From an uncultured Roseobacter sp. (GTDB taxonomy: Bacteria > Pseudomonadota > Alphaproteobacteria > Rhodobacterales > Rhodobacteraceae): DNA of 64,000 bases. Under the pieces are notes generated by a model that ran no database searches, was not told where the DNA came from, and worked only from the letters and a program-made list of their open reading frames with translations. Below are positions 1 to 8,396 of this stretch, piece by piece. The first letter of the stretch is position 1. Every line of letters starts with the position of its first letter. Made by a program: the position numbers and the translations under genes. The DNA is taken from NCBI RefSeq assembly GCF_947491795.1, contig NZ_CANLKW010000003.1, forward strand, positions 434,001-498,000. The letters are read 5' to 3'.

Positions 1-213
1 GAAAGCAGTTTCAAAACCGGGCCACATGCTGTCCACGACTTTCCAGTTAAAACCTGCCTGAAAGATTGATCTGGTCATCTGCGCCAGCCACCGGTCATCC
101 GGGATCTGAGATATCTCGCCCGCGGTCAGAGAAGGTTCAAACCCTTCAAATAATGCTGTTTCGCCACCTTTGCGCTCACTGCTGATGGCCAGAATATCGT
201 TCAGGGTCCGCAT
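1..213 (-). CDS. DNA-3-methyladenine glycosylase I-like protein, N-terminal part (truncated by window edge)
   Basis: Own translation of the minus strand from ATG (CAT at 211-213): MRTLNDILAISSERKGGETALFEGFEPSLTAGEISQIPDDRWLAQMTRSIFQAGFNWKVVDSMWPGFETAF, open to the edge; FQAGFNWKVVDSMWPGFETAF resembles the Tag family. Absent from the ORF track because it has no stop in the window. Confidence 0.7.
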   Translation of the reverse strand, partial: MRTLNDILAISSERKGGETALFEGFEPSLTAGEISQIPDDRWLAQMTRSIFQAGFNWKVVDSMWPGFETAF

Positions 214-331
214 GGATCGCTCCTCAGGTGTCAGAAAACGTCAGGATGCCACAAAACCACAGGATACTGCCATAACCTGACAGCAGGTCGCAGGGCTTGC
301 ACCCTCCGGGCACCTGCACGACAGTACATCC

Positions 332-1105
332 ATGATCCCGCGCATCCTCTCTGCCCTGATACTTCTGTGCTCTTGCCTGACACTCACAGTAACGACCGTG
401 CGGGCCGAACAGATTACCGTTTTTGCGGCGGCCAGTCTGAAAAACGCGCTCGAGGAAATTGCTGCGGCCTACGAAAGCCAGAGCGGTCATAGTGTCCTTT
501 TTTCTTTTGCGGGCTCGTCTGTGCTGGCCAGACAGATCGGGCTGGGGGCACCTGCGGATGTGTTTGTTTCCGCCAATTCTGACTGGATGGCATACCTGGA
601 CACCAAAGGCGCGACGGCAACGGGCACCCGCTTTGACCTCACGGGTAACCGGCTCGTTCTGATTGCTTCCCCTCCGGTCGGACAGAAAAGCGTGGCAATG
701 ACGGCCAAGAGCCTTTCGAGCATTATTGGTGCGGACCGGCTCGCCATGGCGCTGGTCAATGCGGTTCCCGCGGGTGTTTACGGCAAAGCCGCGCTGCAAA
801 AGCTGGGCGTCTGGCAGGAGCTTGAGGCAAAGGTTGTTCAGACAGACAATGTGCGGTCCGCGCTTGCACTGGTGGCTACAGGCGCTGTGCCCTTCGGGAT
901 TGTCTACGCCACGGATGCCCTGGCGGAGCCCCGCGTCAGCCTTGTCGGTCACTTTCCGGATGGCAGCCATCCTCCGATCATTTACCCGGTGGCCGCAGTA
1001 ACAAACCGGGACAGCGAAACCGTGCGCGCATTTCTTGACTATCTGCGCGGCCCGCAGGCAGATAAAGTCCTGACGCGGCTCGGTTTTGCCGCGCTGGCGG
1101 AGTAG
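332..1105 (+). CDS. modA: molybdate ABC transporter substrate-binding protein
   Basis: Signal peptide followed by ITVFAAASLKNALEEIAAAYE...FSFAGSSVLARQIGLGAPADVFVSAN, typical ModA; followed by modB and modC. Confidence 0.95.
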   Translation: MIPRILSALILLCSCLTLTVTTVRAEQITVFAAASLKNALEEIAAAYESQSGHSVLFSFAGSSVLARQIGLGAPADVFVSANSDWMAYLDTKGATATGTRFDLTGNRLVLIASPPVGQKSVAMTAKSLSSIIGADRLAMALVNAVPAGVYGKAALQKLGVWQELEAKVVQTDNVRSALALVATGAVPFGIVYATDALAEPRVSLVGHFPDGSHPPIIYPVAAVTNRDSETVRAFLDYLRGPQADKVLTRLGFAALAE

Positions 1106-1112
1106 GCATCCC

Positions 1113-1805
1113 ATGGAGTGGCTGAGTGCAGACGAATGGCAGGCCGTTGCGCTGTCGCTGCGTGTCGCCTTCTGGGCCACTCTGTTGAGCCTGCCCCCTG
1201 GCCTTTGGATCGCTTTTGTCCTGGCCCGGCGCGAATTTCCGGGCAAGCAGCTGGTCAACGGGCTCGTATTGCTGCCACTGATCCTGCCCCCGGTTGTCAC
1301 AGGATACCTGCTGTTGCTGGGCTTTGGGCCTCAGGGCCCGCTGGGCCGTTTACTGGATGTGTTTGGCATCACCGTCGCCTTTCACTGGACCGGTGCCGCA
1401 CTGGCTGCAGCCATCATGGCCTTTCCGCTGATGGTACGCGCAATGCGCTTGTCCATCGAAGCCGTTGATCGGAAGCTCGAAGACGCAGCGGGCACGCTGG
1501 GCGCATCGCGCCTGTGGGTTTTTGTGACAATCACTCTGCCCCTGATCCTGCCGGGCATTCTGGCCGGTGCAATTCTGGCCTTTGCCAAAGCCATGGGGGA
1601 ATTCGGCGCAACCATTACCTTTGTCTCCAACATCCCCGGGCAGACGCAGACGATCCCGTCGGCAATTTATGCATTTCTCCAGGTGCCCGGCGGCGAGAAT
1701 GCCGCACTGCGTCTGGTCATGGTGTCTGTCGCCATTGCGATGGCAGCGCTGCTTTTGTCGGAAGTGTTGTCCCGGCGCATCGCACGCCGCATCGGAGGTA
1801 AGTGA
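1113..1805 (+). CDS. modB: molybdate ABC transporter permease
   Basis: Polytopic permease with LPPVVTGYLLLLGFG and MGEFGATITFVSNIPGQTQTIPSAIY. Start probably ATG 1113 rather than track start 1086. Confidence 0.95.
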   Translation: MEWLSADEWQAVALSLRVAFWATLLSLPPGLWIAFVLARREFPGKQLVNGLVLLPLILPPVVTGYLLLLGFGPQGPLGRLLDVFGITVAFHWTGAALAAAIMAFPLMVRAMRLSIEAVDRKLEDAAGTLGASRLWVFVTITLPLILPGILAGAILAFAKAMGEFGATITFVSNIPGQTQTIPSAIYAFLQVPGGENAALRLVMVSVAIAMAALLLSEVLSRRIARRIGGK

Positions 1806-2905
1806 TGCTCAGCGTCCGGGTGACCCAGACTTTCTGCGAATTTACCTTGGATGCCGCATTTGAGGCACCGCGGGGCATCACTGTCCTTTATGGGCGCTCT
1901 GGCACCGGGAAAACCAGCATCATCAATGCGGTTGCAGGCCTGCTGAACACCGCATCGGGGCGCGTCACTATTGGTGACCGGGTTCTTTTTGACACCGAAC
2001 AGGGTATCTGGGTCCCGCCGCACAAACGCAGGGTCGGGTACATTTTCCAGGAAGGGCGATTGTTCCCACATCTGACTGTCCGGCAAAACCTGCTCTATGG
2101 ACGCAGATTTGCGCCGCGCACTGCCGCACCGGAAAGCCCCGACCGCGTCATCGAAATGCTGGGTATTCATCACCTGCTGGATCGACGGCCCGCATTGCTG
2201 TCCGGCGGGGAAAAACAACGTGTGGCCATTGGCCGGGCGCTGCTTGCCAGCCCGGAGATCATCCTCGCAGATGAGCCACTCGCAGCACTGGATGACGCCC
2301 GGAAATCGGACATCCTGCCCTATTTCGAGCGGATCCGTGACGAGGTGTCAGTGCCGGTGCTCTACGTAAGTCACTCCGCCAGCGAAGTGACCAGACTGGC
2401 CACAACCGTCATAGCACTTGAGAGCGGCCGCGTTACCGGACAGGGACCAGCGCTGCAGATCCTGAGCGATCCGGCGGTGATGCCACTCGGCGTGCGGTCT
2501 GCGGGTGCTATGCTGAACGCGACACTGGTGCGCCATCACGACGATGGGATCAGCGAGCTGTCAGCCGGCGGGTTGCCTTTGCTGCTGCCGCGTGTCGATC
2601 ACCCGCCCGGGCGCGCACTGCGCATAAGGATTGAGGCGCAGGATGTGATGCTGGCCACGCGCCCACCCACGGGCATATCCGCCCTGAATGTCCTGCCGGC
2701 GACCCTGACTGATCTGCGACAGGGCGACGGGCCGGGTGTGCTGGCGCGTCTTGATGCCGGCGGAAACACGCTCCTTGCGAGGATCACGAGGCGCTCCTGC
2801 GATGCGCTGGACCTGCGCCCCGGCATGCAGGTTTATGCCGTGATCAAAGCAGTATCTGTGCCCCGCGATGCGGTAGGCGACGGGCACGGATCAGACGGGC
2901 GGTGA
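1802..2905 (+). CDS. modC: molybdate ABC transporter ATP-binding protein
   Basis: Walker A GRSGTGKTSI, signature [16 protein letters not shown], Walker B IILADEPLAALD, C-terminal TOBE-like region; overlaps modB by 4 nt. Confidence 0.95.
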   Translation: MMLSVRVTQTFCEFTLDAAFEAPRGITVLYGRSGTGKTSIINAVAGLLNTASGRVTIGDRVLFDTEQGIWVPPHKRRVGYIFQEGRLFPHLTVRQNLLYGRRFAPRTAAPESPDRVIEMLGIHHLLDRRPALLSGGEKQRVAIGRALLASPEIILADEPLAALDDARKSDILPYFERIRDEVSVPVLYVSHSASEVTRLATTVIALESGRVTGQGPALQILSDPAVMPLGVRSAGAMLNATLVRHHDDGISELSAGGLPLLLPRVDHPPGRALRIRIEAQDVMLATRPPTGISALNVLPATLTDLRQGDGPGVLARLDAGGNTLLARITRRSCDALDLRPGMQVYAVIKAVSVPRDAVGDGHGSDGR

Positions 2906-3775
2906 CCGGTCCTGCTGCATAAGCCCGGCAAGCAGCGGGTTGGGAAACCGCCGCGCGACCGTCACACCATAGAATGTCTCTGTCAGCTCCGGCAAAACGG
3001 CAAGTTCCGCCAGAGTTCCGGCGGCAATTTCGTCGCGGACTACAATGGGGGGCAGAACGGCCAGGCCCGCACCATCGCGCACCAGCAGGCGCATCATGGC
3101 CATGTCATCCACCTCTGCCGCAATCTGCGGACGCAGGCCCAGCCGCTCTGTCAGGGCATCGAACCCGGCCCGGACACCGCTGGCACGCGTTGGCAGGATC
3201 AGTGGCGCGTGCAACAGCAAATCCGTCAACGGCATTTTCATGCTGACAGTATCCGGAGGACCAATGAGGCTGACATTCTGGCGGTCCAGCTGCTGCACCT
3301 GAAAAGGCGTCAGCGCATCTGCGGGCGGCGGCTGATTGGTCAGAACCAGATCAAGGTGCAGCGCTGCCAGCGCCGTACTCAGCTCCGCCATACTTCCTGA
3401 CCTGAGGACAACCTCAACATCCGGACGCCCCAGCACCGGCTTCAGAAACGCCAGCTGAAAGTTGCGCGACAGTGTTGAGATTGCGCCGATGCGGCAAACC
3501 TGCCGCGCGGCACCGGTCTGTTGCAGCGTCGCGACCATTTCGCGCCCCGTCGCAAAGATTGCGTTGGCATGATCCAGGGCGATGCGCCCGGCCTCGGTCA
3601 GCAAAAGCGCGCGCCCGCGCCGCTCAAACAGGTCCTGACCCAGGCGTTCCTCTAACTGCCGGATCTGCATAGAGACCGCCGATTGAGACACGTTCAGGAT
3701 TGATGCAGCCCGGGTGAGGTTTCCCTCTTCGGCGACAGCCTGAAAGTATCGCAGATGGTGATAGTTGAATTCCAT
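2891..3775 (-). CDS. LysR-family transcriptional regulator, divergent from dabBA
   Basis: N-terminal HTH MEFNYHHLRYFQAVAEEGNLTRAASILNVSQSAVSMQIRQLEERLGQDLFERRGR; 294 aa. Confidence 0.93.
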   Translation of the reverse strand: MEFNYHHLRYFQAVAEEGNLTRAASILNVSQSAVSMQIRQLEERLGQDLFERRGRALLLTEAGRIALDHANAIFATGREMVATLQQTGAARQVCRIGAISTLSRNFQLAFLKPVLGRPDVEVVLRSGSMAELSTALAALHLDLVLTNQPPPADALTPFQVQQLDRQNVSLIGPPDTVSMKMPLTDLLLHAPLILPTRASGVRAGFDALTERLGLRPQIAAEVDDMAMMRLLVRDGAGLAVLPPIVVRDEIAAGTLAELAVLPELTETFYGVTVARRFPNPLLAGLMQQDRSPPV

Positions 3776-3796
3776 ATGTTCTTAAAAACAGAACAT
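3776..3796. promoter_or_regulatory. Perfect inverted repeat ATGTTCT-N7-AGAACAT, putative LysR operator
   Basis: Read directly: atgttct taaaaac agaacat, immediately 5' of the LysR ATG and upstream of dabB. Confidence 0.6.
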
Positions 3797-3876
3797 TTTA
3801 ATACATACAATATATTTTTCTTATTTATCGGCAAAAGCTAACTCCCGTGCAACACACCTTTGCGCCGGAGTTCGCC

Positions 3877-5427
3877 ATGTCCGTTTACCTGATCCCACTG
3901 ATTGCACCTGCCCTGCTGGCCATTGTTGCGATTGCTGCACGCACGACCCCTGGATACCCGACCGACCGTCTGGCACGCGCCAGTGAATGGGCCGCACTGG
4001 CAGCTGTAACTTCCTCCGCTGCAGGGCTAGTCGCACTGCTGATCAAAGGTCCCGGCTCGGCAGGTCTGATCGCGGCTGGTTTGTCGGTGCGTATCGATGC
4101 GCTGACGGTCACCATGTCCCTGCTGGTCTCCTTTGTGGGCTGGGTGGTTTTGCGTTACAGCGGCACCTATCTGCGCGGGGAAAAAGATCAGAACAGGTTC
4201 ACCGGTCTGATCTGCGCGACGGTTGCCAGTGTTCTGCTTTTCGTTCAGTCGGGTGGCCTGACTGTCCTGGTTGTTACCTGGATCGCTACAAGCCTGTTTC
4301 TGCACCAGCTGTTGATTTTCTGCAAAGACCGCACAGCCGCAACACGGGCTGCATTTAAGAAGTCAGTGACCGCGCGGCTCAGCGATGCGGCGCTTATCGC
4401 GGCCACCGCACTTTTGGCCGGTTACTACGGCACTGCCGATATCGCCGGTATTCTTTCTAAGGCCCAGGCGGGATCTGGCGCACCTGAGCTTTATGCAGTG
4501 GCTGCCTTGCTGGCCATCGCGGCCGTCCTGAAATCCGCACAGTTTCCATTTCACGGATGGCTGACGGAGGTCATGGAAACTCCGACGCCCGTTTCTGCTC
4601 TGCTCCACGCAGGCGTCATCAATGCCGGTGGTTTCCTGCTGATCCGCTTTGCGGACGTTATGCTGCTGGCACCGGCAATACTGGCTTTTCTGGTTCTGAT
4701 CGGTGGCTTTACAGCGCTGCTTGCCGGGCTGGTCATGCTGACACAACCCGCGATCAAAACCTCACTGGCGTGGTCAACGATCGCACAGATGGGGTTTATG
4801 GTCCTGCAATGTGGCCTGGCGCTCTTTCCCATTGCCCTCCTGCACATCGTGGCACACTCACTTTATAAGGCGCATGCATTCCTCTCCTCCGGTACGGCGG
4901 TTGACGCCGTGACAGCCGCTCGCAAACCCGGCCCAGTCGCAATCCCCGGTCCGCGTGCTGTGCTGCTTGCTTTCACCGTAGCGCTGACCATCTATGGCAC
5001 CCTCGCAATTCTCTTCGGTTTTTCTGGCAAATCACCACAGGCACTTGCGCTTGGCGCCATCCTGATCTTTGGGGTCGCGTATCTTCTGGCCCAGGGTTTT
5101 GCTGACCGCGCACCGGTCCAGCTGACACGACGCACAACCCTTTATGCGCTTGGGGCATCGCTGAGTTACTTTGCGCTGCAGGCAGCCGCGGACGCCATCT
5201 ATGCGGGGACACTGCCCCTGGCCCCCGTCCCGGGCGCGCTGGAATGGATGCTGATTGCGCTGGCGCTGATCAGTTTTGGTACCGTCGCCGTCGCACAAAG
5301 CATGTTTGCACATTGGGCAAACATCCCTGCAATCGCTGGCCTGCGCGTCCACATCGCCAACGGATTTTACGCCAATGCACTGACGGACAGACTGTTGAAA
5401 ACACGCAGCCTGACAAAACTTTCATGA
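3877..5427 (+). CDS. dabB: DabB-like proton-conducting membrane subunit (NuoL/MrpA-type) of a DAB inorganic carbon transporter
   Basis: Polytopic protein with FPFHGWLTEVMETPTPVSALLHAGVINAGGFLLIRFADV and STIAQMGFMVLQCGLALFPIALLHIVAHSLYKAHAFLSSG; 4-nt overlap (ATGA) with dabA. Start ATG 3877 has an SD-like ggag; track gives GTG 3847. Confidence 0.88.
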   Translation: MSVYLIPLIAPALLAIVAIAARTTPGYPTDRLARASEWAALAAVTSSAAGLVALLIKGPGSAGLIAAGLSVRIDALTVTMSLLVSFVGWVVLRYSGTYLRGEKDQNRFTGLICATVASVLLFVQSGGLTVLVVTWIATSLFLHQLLIFCKDRTAATRAAFKKSVTARLSDAALIAATALLAGYYGTADIAGILSKAQAGSGAPELYAVAALLAIAAVLKSAQFPFHGWLTEVMETPTPVSALLHAGVINAGGFLLIRFADVMLLAPAILAFLVLIGGFTALLAGLVMLTQPAIKTSLAWSTIAQMGFMVLQCGLALFPIALLHIVAHSLYKAHAFLSSGTAVDAVTAARKPGPVAIPGPRAVLLAFTVALTIYGTLAILFGFSGKSPQALALGAILIFGVAYLLAQGFADRAPVQLTRRTTLYALGASLSYFALQAAADAIYAGTLPLAPVPGALEWMLIALALISFGTVAVAQSMFAHWANIPAIAGLRVHIANGFYANALTDRLLKTRSLTKLS

Positions 5428-7847
5428 TGACGCTTACAGAGGACGCCCCCATGGCCCTGGACAACACTTCGCAATCACTGCACGCTGAAACCCTTGTGAA
5501 AATCGCTGAGGACGCCGGACGGCAGATCCCCCCGGTCTGGCCGCTTTCCTCCTCTGTCGCGGTCAACCCTTATCTCGGTCAGAGCACTCAGTCTCTCGCC
5601 GCGACAGGACAGATGCTGTCCCGGATAAGCACCGCCAGGGTCACGATGCCGCGGTCCTGGTATCAGCAACAGATCATGGACGGACAGATTACCGACACAG
5701 ATCTCGCTGGCGCGCTGGCGGCCTGCTCCCATGGCATCAAACCCGAGACAACCGAAGTGCTCAAACTGGCGGCCAAAGGATCGGAGAAGACGCGCGCGCC
5801 ACTGCCGACCGTTGCAGATCTCGCCGCAGAGCAAACCGGCTTTGACTGGCCCGGCTTTGTCGCAGAGCGCACAGGTGCCTGGGCTGGCGGATATTTTGAT
5901 GCAGGTCAGGCCATGTGGCACGCACCAAAAGACACAGGCACCTGGGCCGCTTGGCGCGCCTGGGCCACAGCCGATCTGAGCCCTCAGATCATGGGGCTGA
6001 CGACATTCCGCGCGCATGTCCGCGCGACACCACTCGCGGCTCAGGACGCAATCGCGCAGGCCTGTGCGATCCTCGGCCTGAGCGAAACGGCATGTGCAAG
6101 TTACTTCCATCAGCTGTTGCTCGGTCTCGGTGGGTGGAGCCAGGTCGCAAGGTATGAACTTTGGAAAGCTGAACTGGCAGGTACGACGGACACCACTCTG
6201 ACAGATATGCTGGCCATAGCCCTGACGTGGGAAGCTGCGCTTTTCAAAGCTTTTAAAGCAAAGCTGGAGAATACCTGGTTCGCCGTGCAGCTGACCCATG
6301 CCGAGCCTGCCCAGATCACGGAGGCGTTTGTCATTGACGAGATTTTGCAGGAAGCAGGGGAACGGGCGCATCAGCGGCAGATTGCCGGAAAATTTTCACC
6401 CCGGACCGCTGCAAAGACCGGACGCATGGCGCTTCAGGCGGCGTTCTGTATCGACGTCCGGTCAGAGGTCTTCCGCAGAGCGTTGGAAAACACCGATACC
6501 GGGATACAAACCCTCGGATTTGCGGGGTTCTTTGGCCTCGCGGTGAAGCACAATGCGTGCGGCTCAGACGTTGACGAGCTGCGGCTGCCCGTATTGCTTA
6601 ATCCAGGCCTCAGCTCTGCCGAAACCGGGACGGATGCTGATGCTGCGCGCGCAGATAACCAGTCACGCTGGCTGGCCCGGGCCGAGCGCGCCTGGGGTCG
6701 GTTCCGCCAGGCTGCGGTGTCCTGTTTTGCCTGCGTTGAAGCAACCGGACCCTATTATGCCGCGCGGCTCGTGTCCGACGGGCTGGGCCAAAGCGCCAGG
6801 ACCGCGCCCGGAATGCAGAGCGCCTGCCCGCAGCCTGACATGGACACCGGCGCACAGATCAGCGCCGCCGCTGCAATCCTGCAGGCGATGTCGCTCACCG
6901 ACGGCTTTGCCCCTGTTGTGCTTTTGTGCGGCCATGGCGCAGAAACCAGCAACAACCCGCACGCCAGCGGACTGCAATGCGGTGCCTGCGGTGGATACTC
7001 CGGCGAAGTCAACGCAAGGTTGCTGGCGGGCATCCTGAACCGGGCCGACGTGCGCGCGGGTCTGGTTTCGCATGGAATATCCATCCCGCAGGATACGGTT
7101 TTTGTGGCGGGGCTGCATAACACAACGACCGATGATGTGGCTGTGTACTGGCAGGACATCGATCTGTCGGTATATGCGCCGGACAAGGCGCAGACAGAGG
7201 CCTGGCTGAAGCTTGCCTCACAGAGCGCTCGGTCCGAGCGGATGCCAGCGCTGCCGGGTGCCGGCAGTCACAGCGACATTCACACCCGCGCACAAAACTG
7301 GGCGGAAACGCGCCCCGAATGGGGACTTGCCGGTTGTCGCGCGTTCGTTGCCGCACCGCGGAGCCAGACCGGCGCGGACAGCTTCGACGGACAGGTGTTT
7401 TTGCATGAATACGACCACCACAAGGATGCCGGTGCCGGATACGGTGTACTGGAACTGATCCTGACCGCCCCGGTCGTGGTCGCCAGCTGGATCAGTCTGC
7501 AATACTATGGCTCATCGGTGTCTCCTGACGTTTTCGGGTCTGGAAACAAGCTGCTGCACAACGTGACCGGTGGCATCGGCGTCGTTGAAGGCAACGGGGG
7601 CATGCTCAGAACCGGCCTGCCGCTTCAATCCGTTCACGATGGCGAAACGCTCCGGCACGAGCCGCTGCGGTTGTCGGTCTACGTGGCAGCACCCCAGGAG
7701 GCCGTGACCGCAATACTTGAGAAACATCCGCAAGTCCGGGCATTGTTTGACAACCGCTGGCTGCATCTGTTTGTCCTCTCGGACGATGGTCAGGTCACGG
7801 ACCGTTATTCAGGGGATCTGACCTGGACAAAGGAACACGTTGGCTGA
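5424..7847 (+). CDS. dabA: DabA (DUF2309/UPF0753) subunit of a DAB inorganic carbon transporter
   Basis: AAFCIDVRSEVFRRALE and LLCGHGAETSNNPHASGLQCGACGGYSGEVNARLLA; putative Zn ligands C342, D344, H504, C519. Start taken as ATG 5424 overlapping the dabB stop. Confidence 0.92.
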   Translation: MMTLTEDAPMALDNTSQSLHAETLVKIAEDAGRQIPPVWPLSSSVAVNPYLGQSTQSLAATGQMLSRISTARVTMPRSWYQQQIMDGQITDTDLAGALAACSHGIKPETTEVLKLAAKGSEKTRAPLPTVADLAAEQTGFDWPGFVAERTGAWAGGYFDAGQAMWHAPKDTGTWAAWRAWATADLSPQIMGLTTFRAHVRATPLAAQDAIAQACAILGLSETACASYFHQLLLGLGGWSQVARYELWKAELAGTTDTTLTDMLAIALTWEAALFKAFKAKLENTWFAVQLTHAEPAQITEAFVIDEILQEAGERAHQRQIAGKFSPRTAAKTGRMALQAAFCIDVRSEVFRRALENTDTGIQTLGFAGFFGLAVKHNACGSDVDELRLPVLLNPGLSSAETGTDADAARADNQSRWLARAERAWGRFRQAAVSCFACVEATGPYYAARLVSDGLGQSARTAPGMQSACPQPDMDTGAQISAAAAILQAMSLTDGFAPVVLLCGHGAETSNNPHASGLQCGACGGYSGEVNARLLAGILNRADVRAGLVSHGISIPQDTVFVAGLHNTTTDDVAVYWQDIDLSVYAPDKAQTEAWLKLASQSARSERMPALPGAGSHSDIHTRAQNWAETRPEWGLAGCRAFVAAPRSQTGADSFDGQVFLHEYDHHKDAGAGYGVLELILTAPVVVASWISLQYYGSSVSPDVFGSGNKLLHNVTGGIGVVEGNGGMLRTGLPLQSVHDGETLRHEPLRLSVYVAAPQEAVTAILEKHPQVRALFDNRWLHLFVLSDDGQVTDRYSGDLTWTKEHVG

Positions 7848-8396
7848 TCCGGGCGGGTTTAAACCGTTGGCAGTCTTTGCTTTTCGACGCTACTGCGCCA
7901 GCAGCTCCTGGGATGTTTCAGATTTGAGGAGCTGCCAGATGCGCGCTTTATGCCGCACTACAGCTGTTTCGTGCAGGCATCTGAGGCGAACGTCTTTAAG
8001 CGCCCTGCGCAACCGGTGAAATTTGCGCCGCCGTGATCCTGCCATTCCCAAACAGGAGGATCATTTATCCTGGCCGTCTCATCTCACATTGATTTCAGAC
8101 GATGGCCCGGATTTGTCTACGCCCCCGTCGCGGCGGGAGGCACCCCGGTCAATATACTGCTTTTGGTTATCGTGGCAGTCCGGCGCATGGCTGCCGATCT
8201 GTTGTGAGATATTCAGGACGTATCATCGCGGACTTGCAGGCTGAATCTCGTGGTCCCCAGGCCGGTTAATTTTTTGCAAATGTCGTTCAGGAACGTTTGC
8301 GTTTAACGTCATGCGGAGGATGAGAACTCCGCAACCCTTGTCTGCCATTGCGCTTGCGCTGCGGATCAAAAAACCACAAGGCGGGTGCCTCGCTCA

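Noticed and set aside
224-1300. 358-aa minus-strand ORF
   Set aside because: Antisense to modA/modB; low-complexity Arg/Cys/His-rich composition typical of a spurious high-GC ORF, whereas the plus strand has clear ModA motifs.
5475-6371. 298-aa minus-strand ORF
   Set aside because: Antisense within dabA; Cys/Arg/Gly-rich with no recognisable domain.
8023-8244. 73-aa ORF in the dabA-AKR intergenic gap
   Set aside because: No recognisable domain, Trp/Pro/Ser-rich, no clear ribosome-binding site context; not supported as a CDS.
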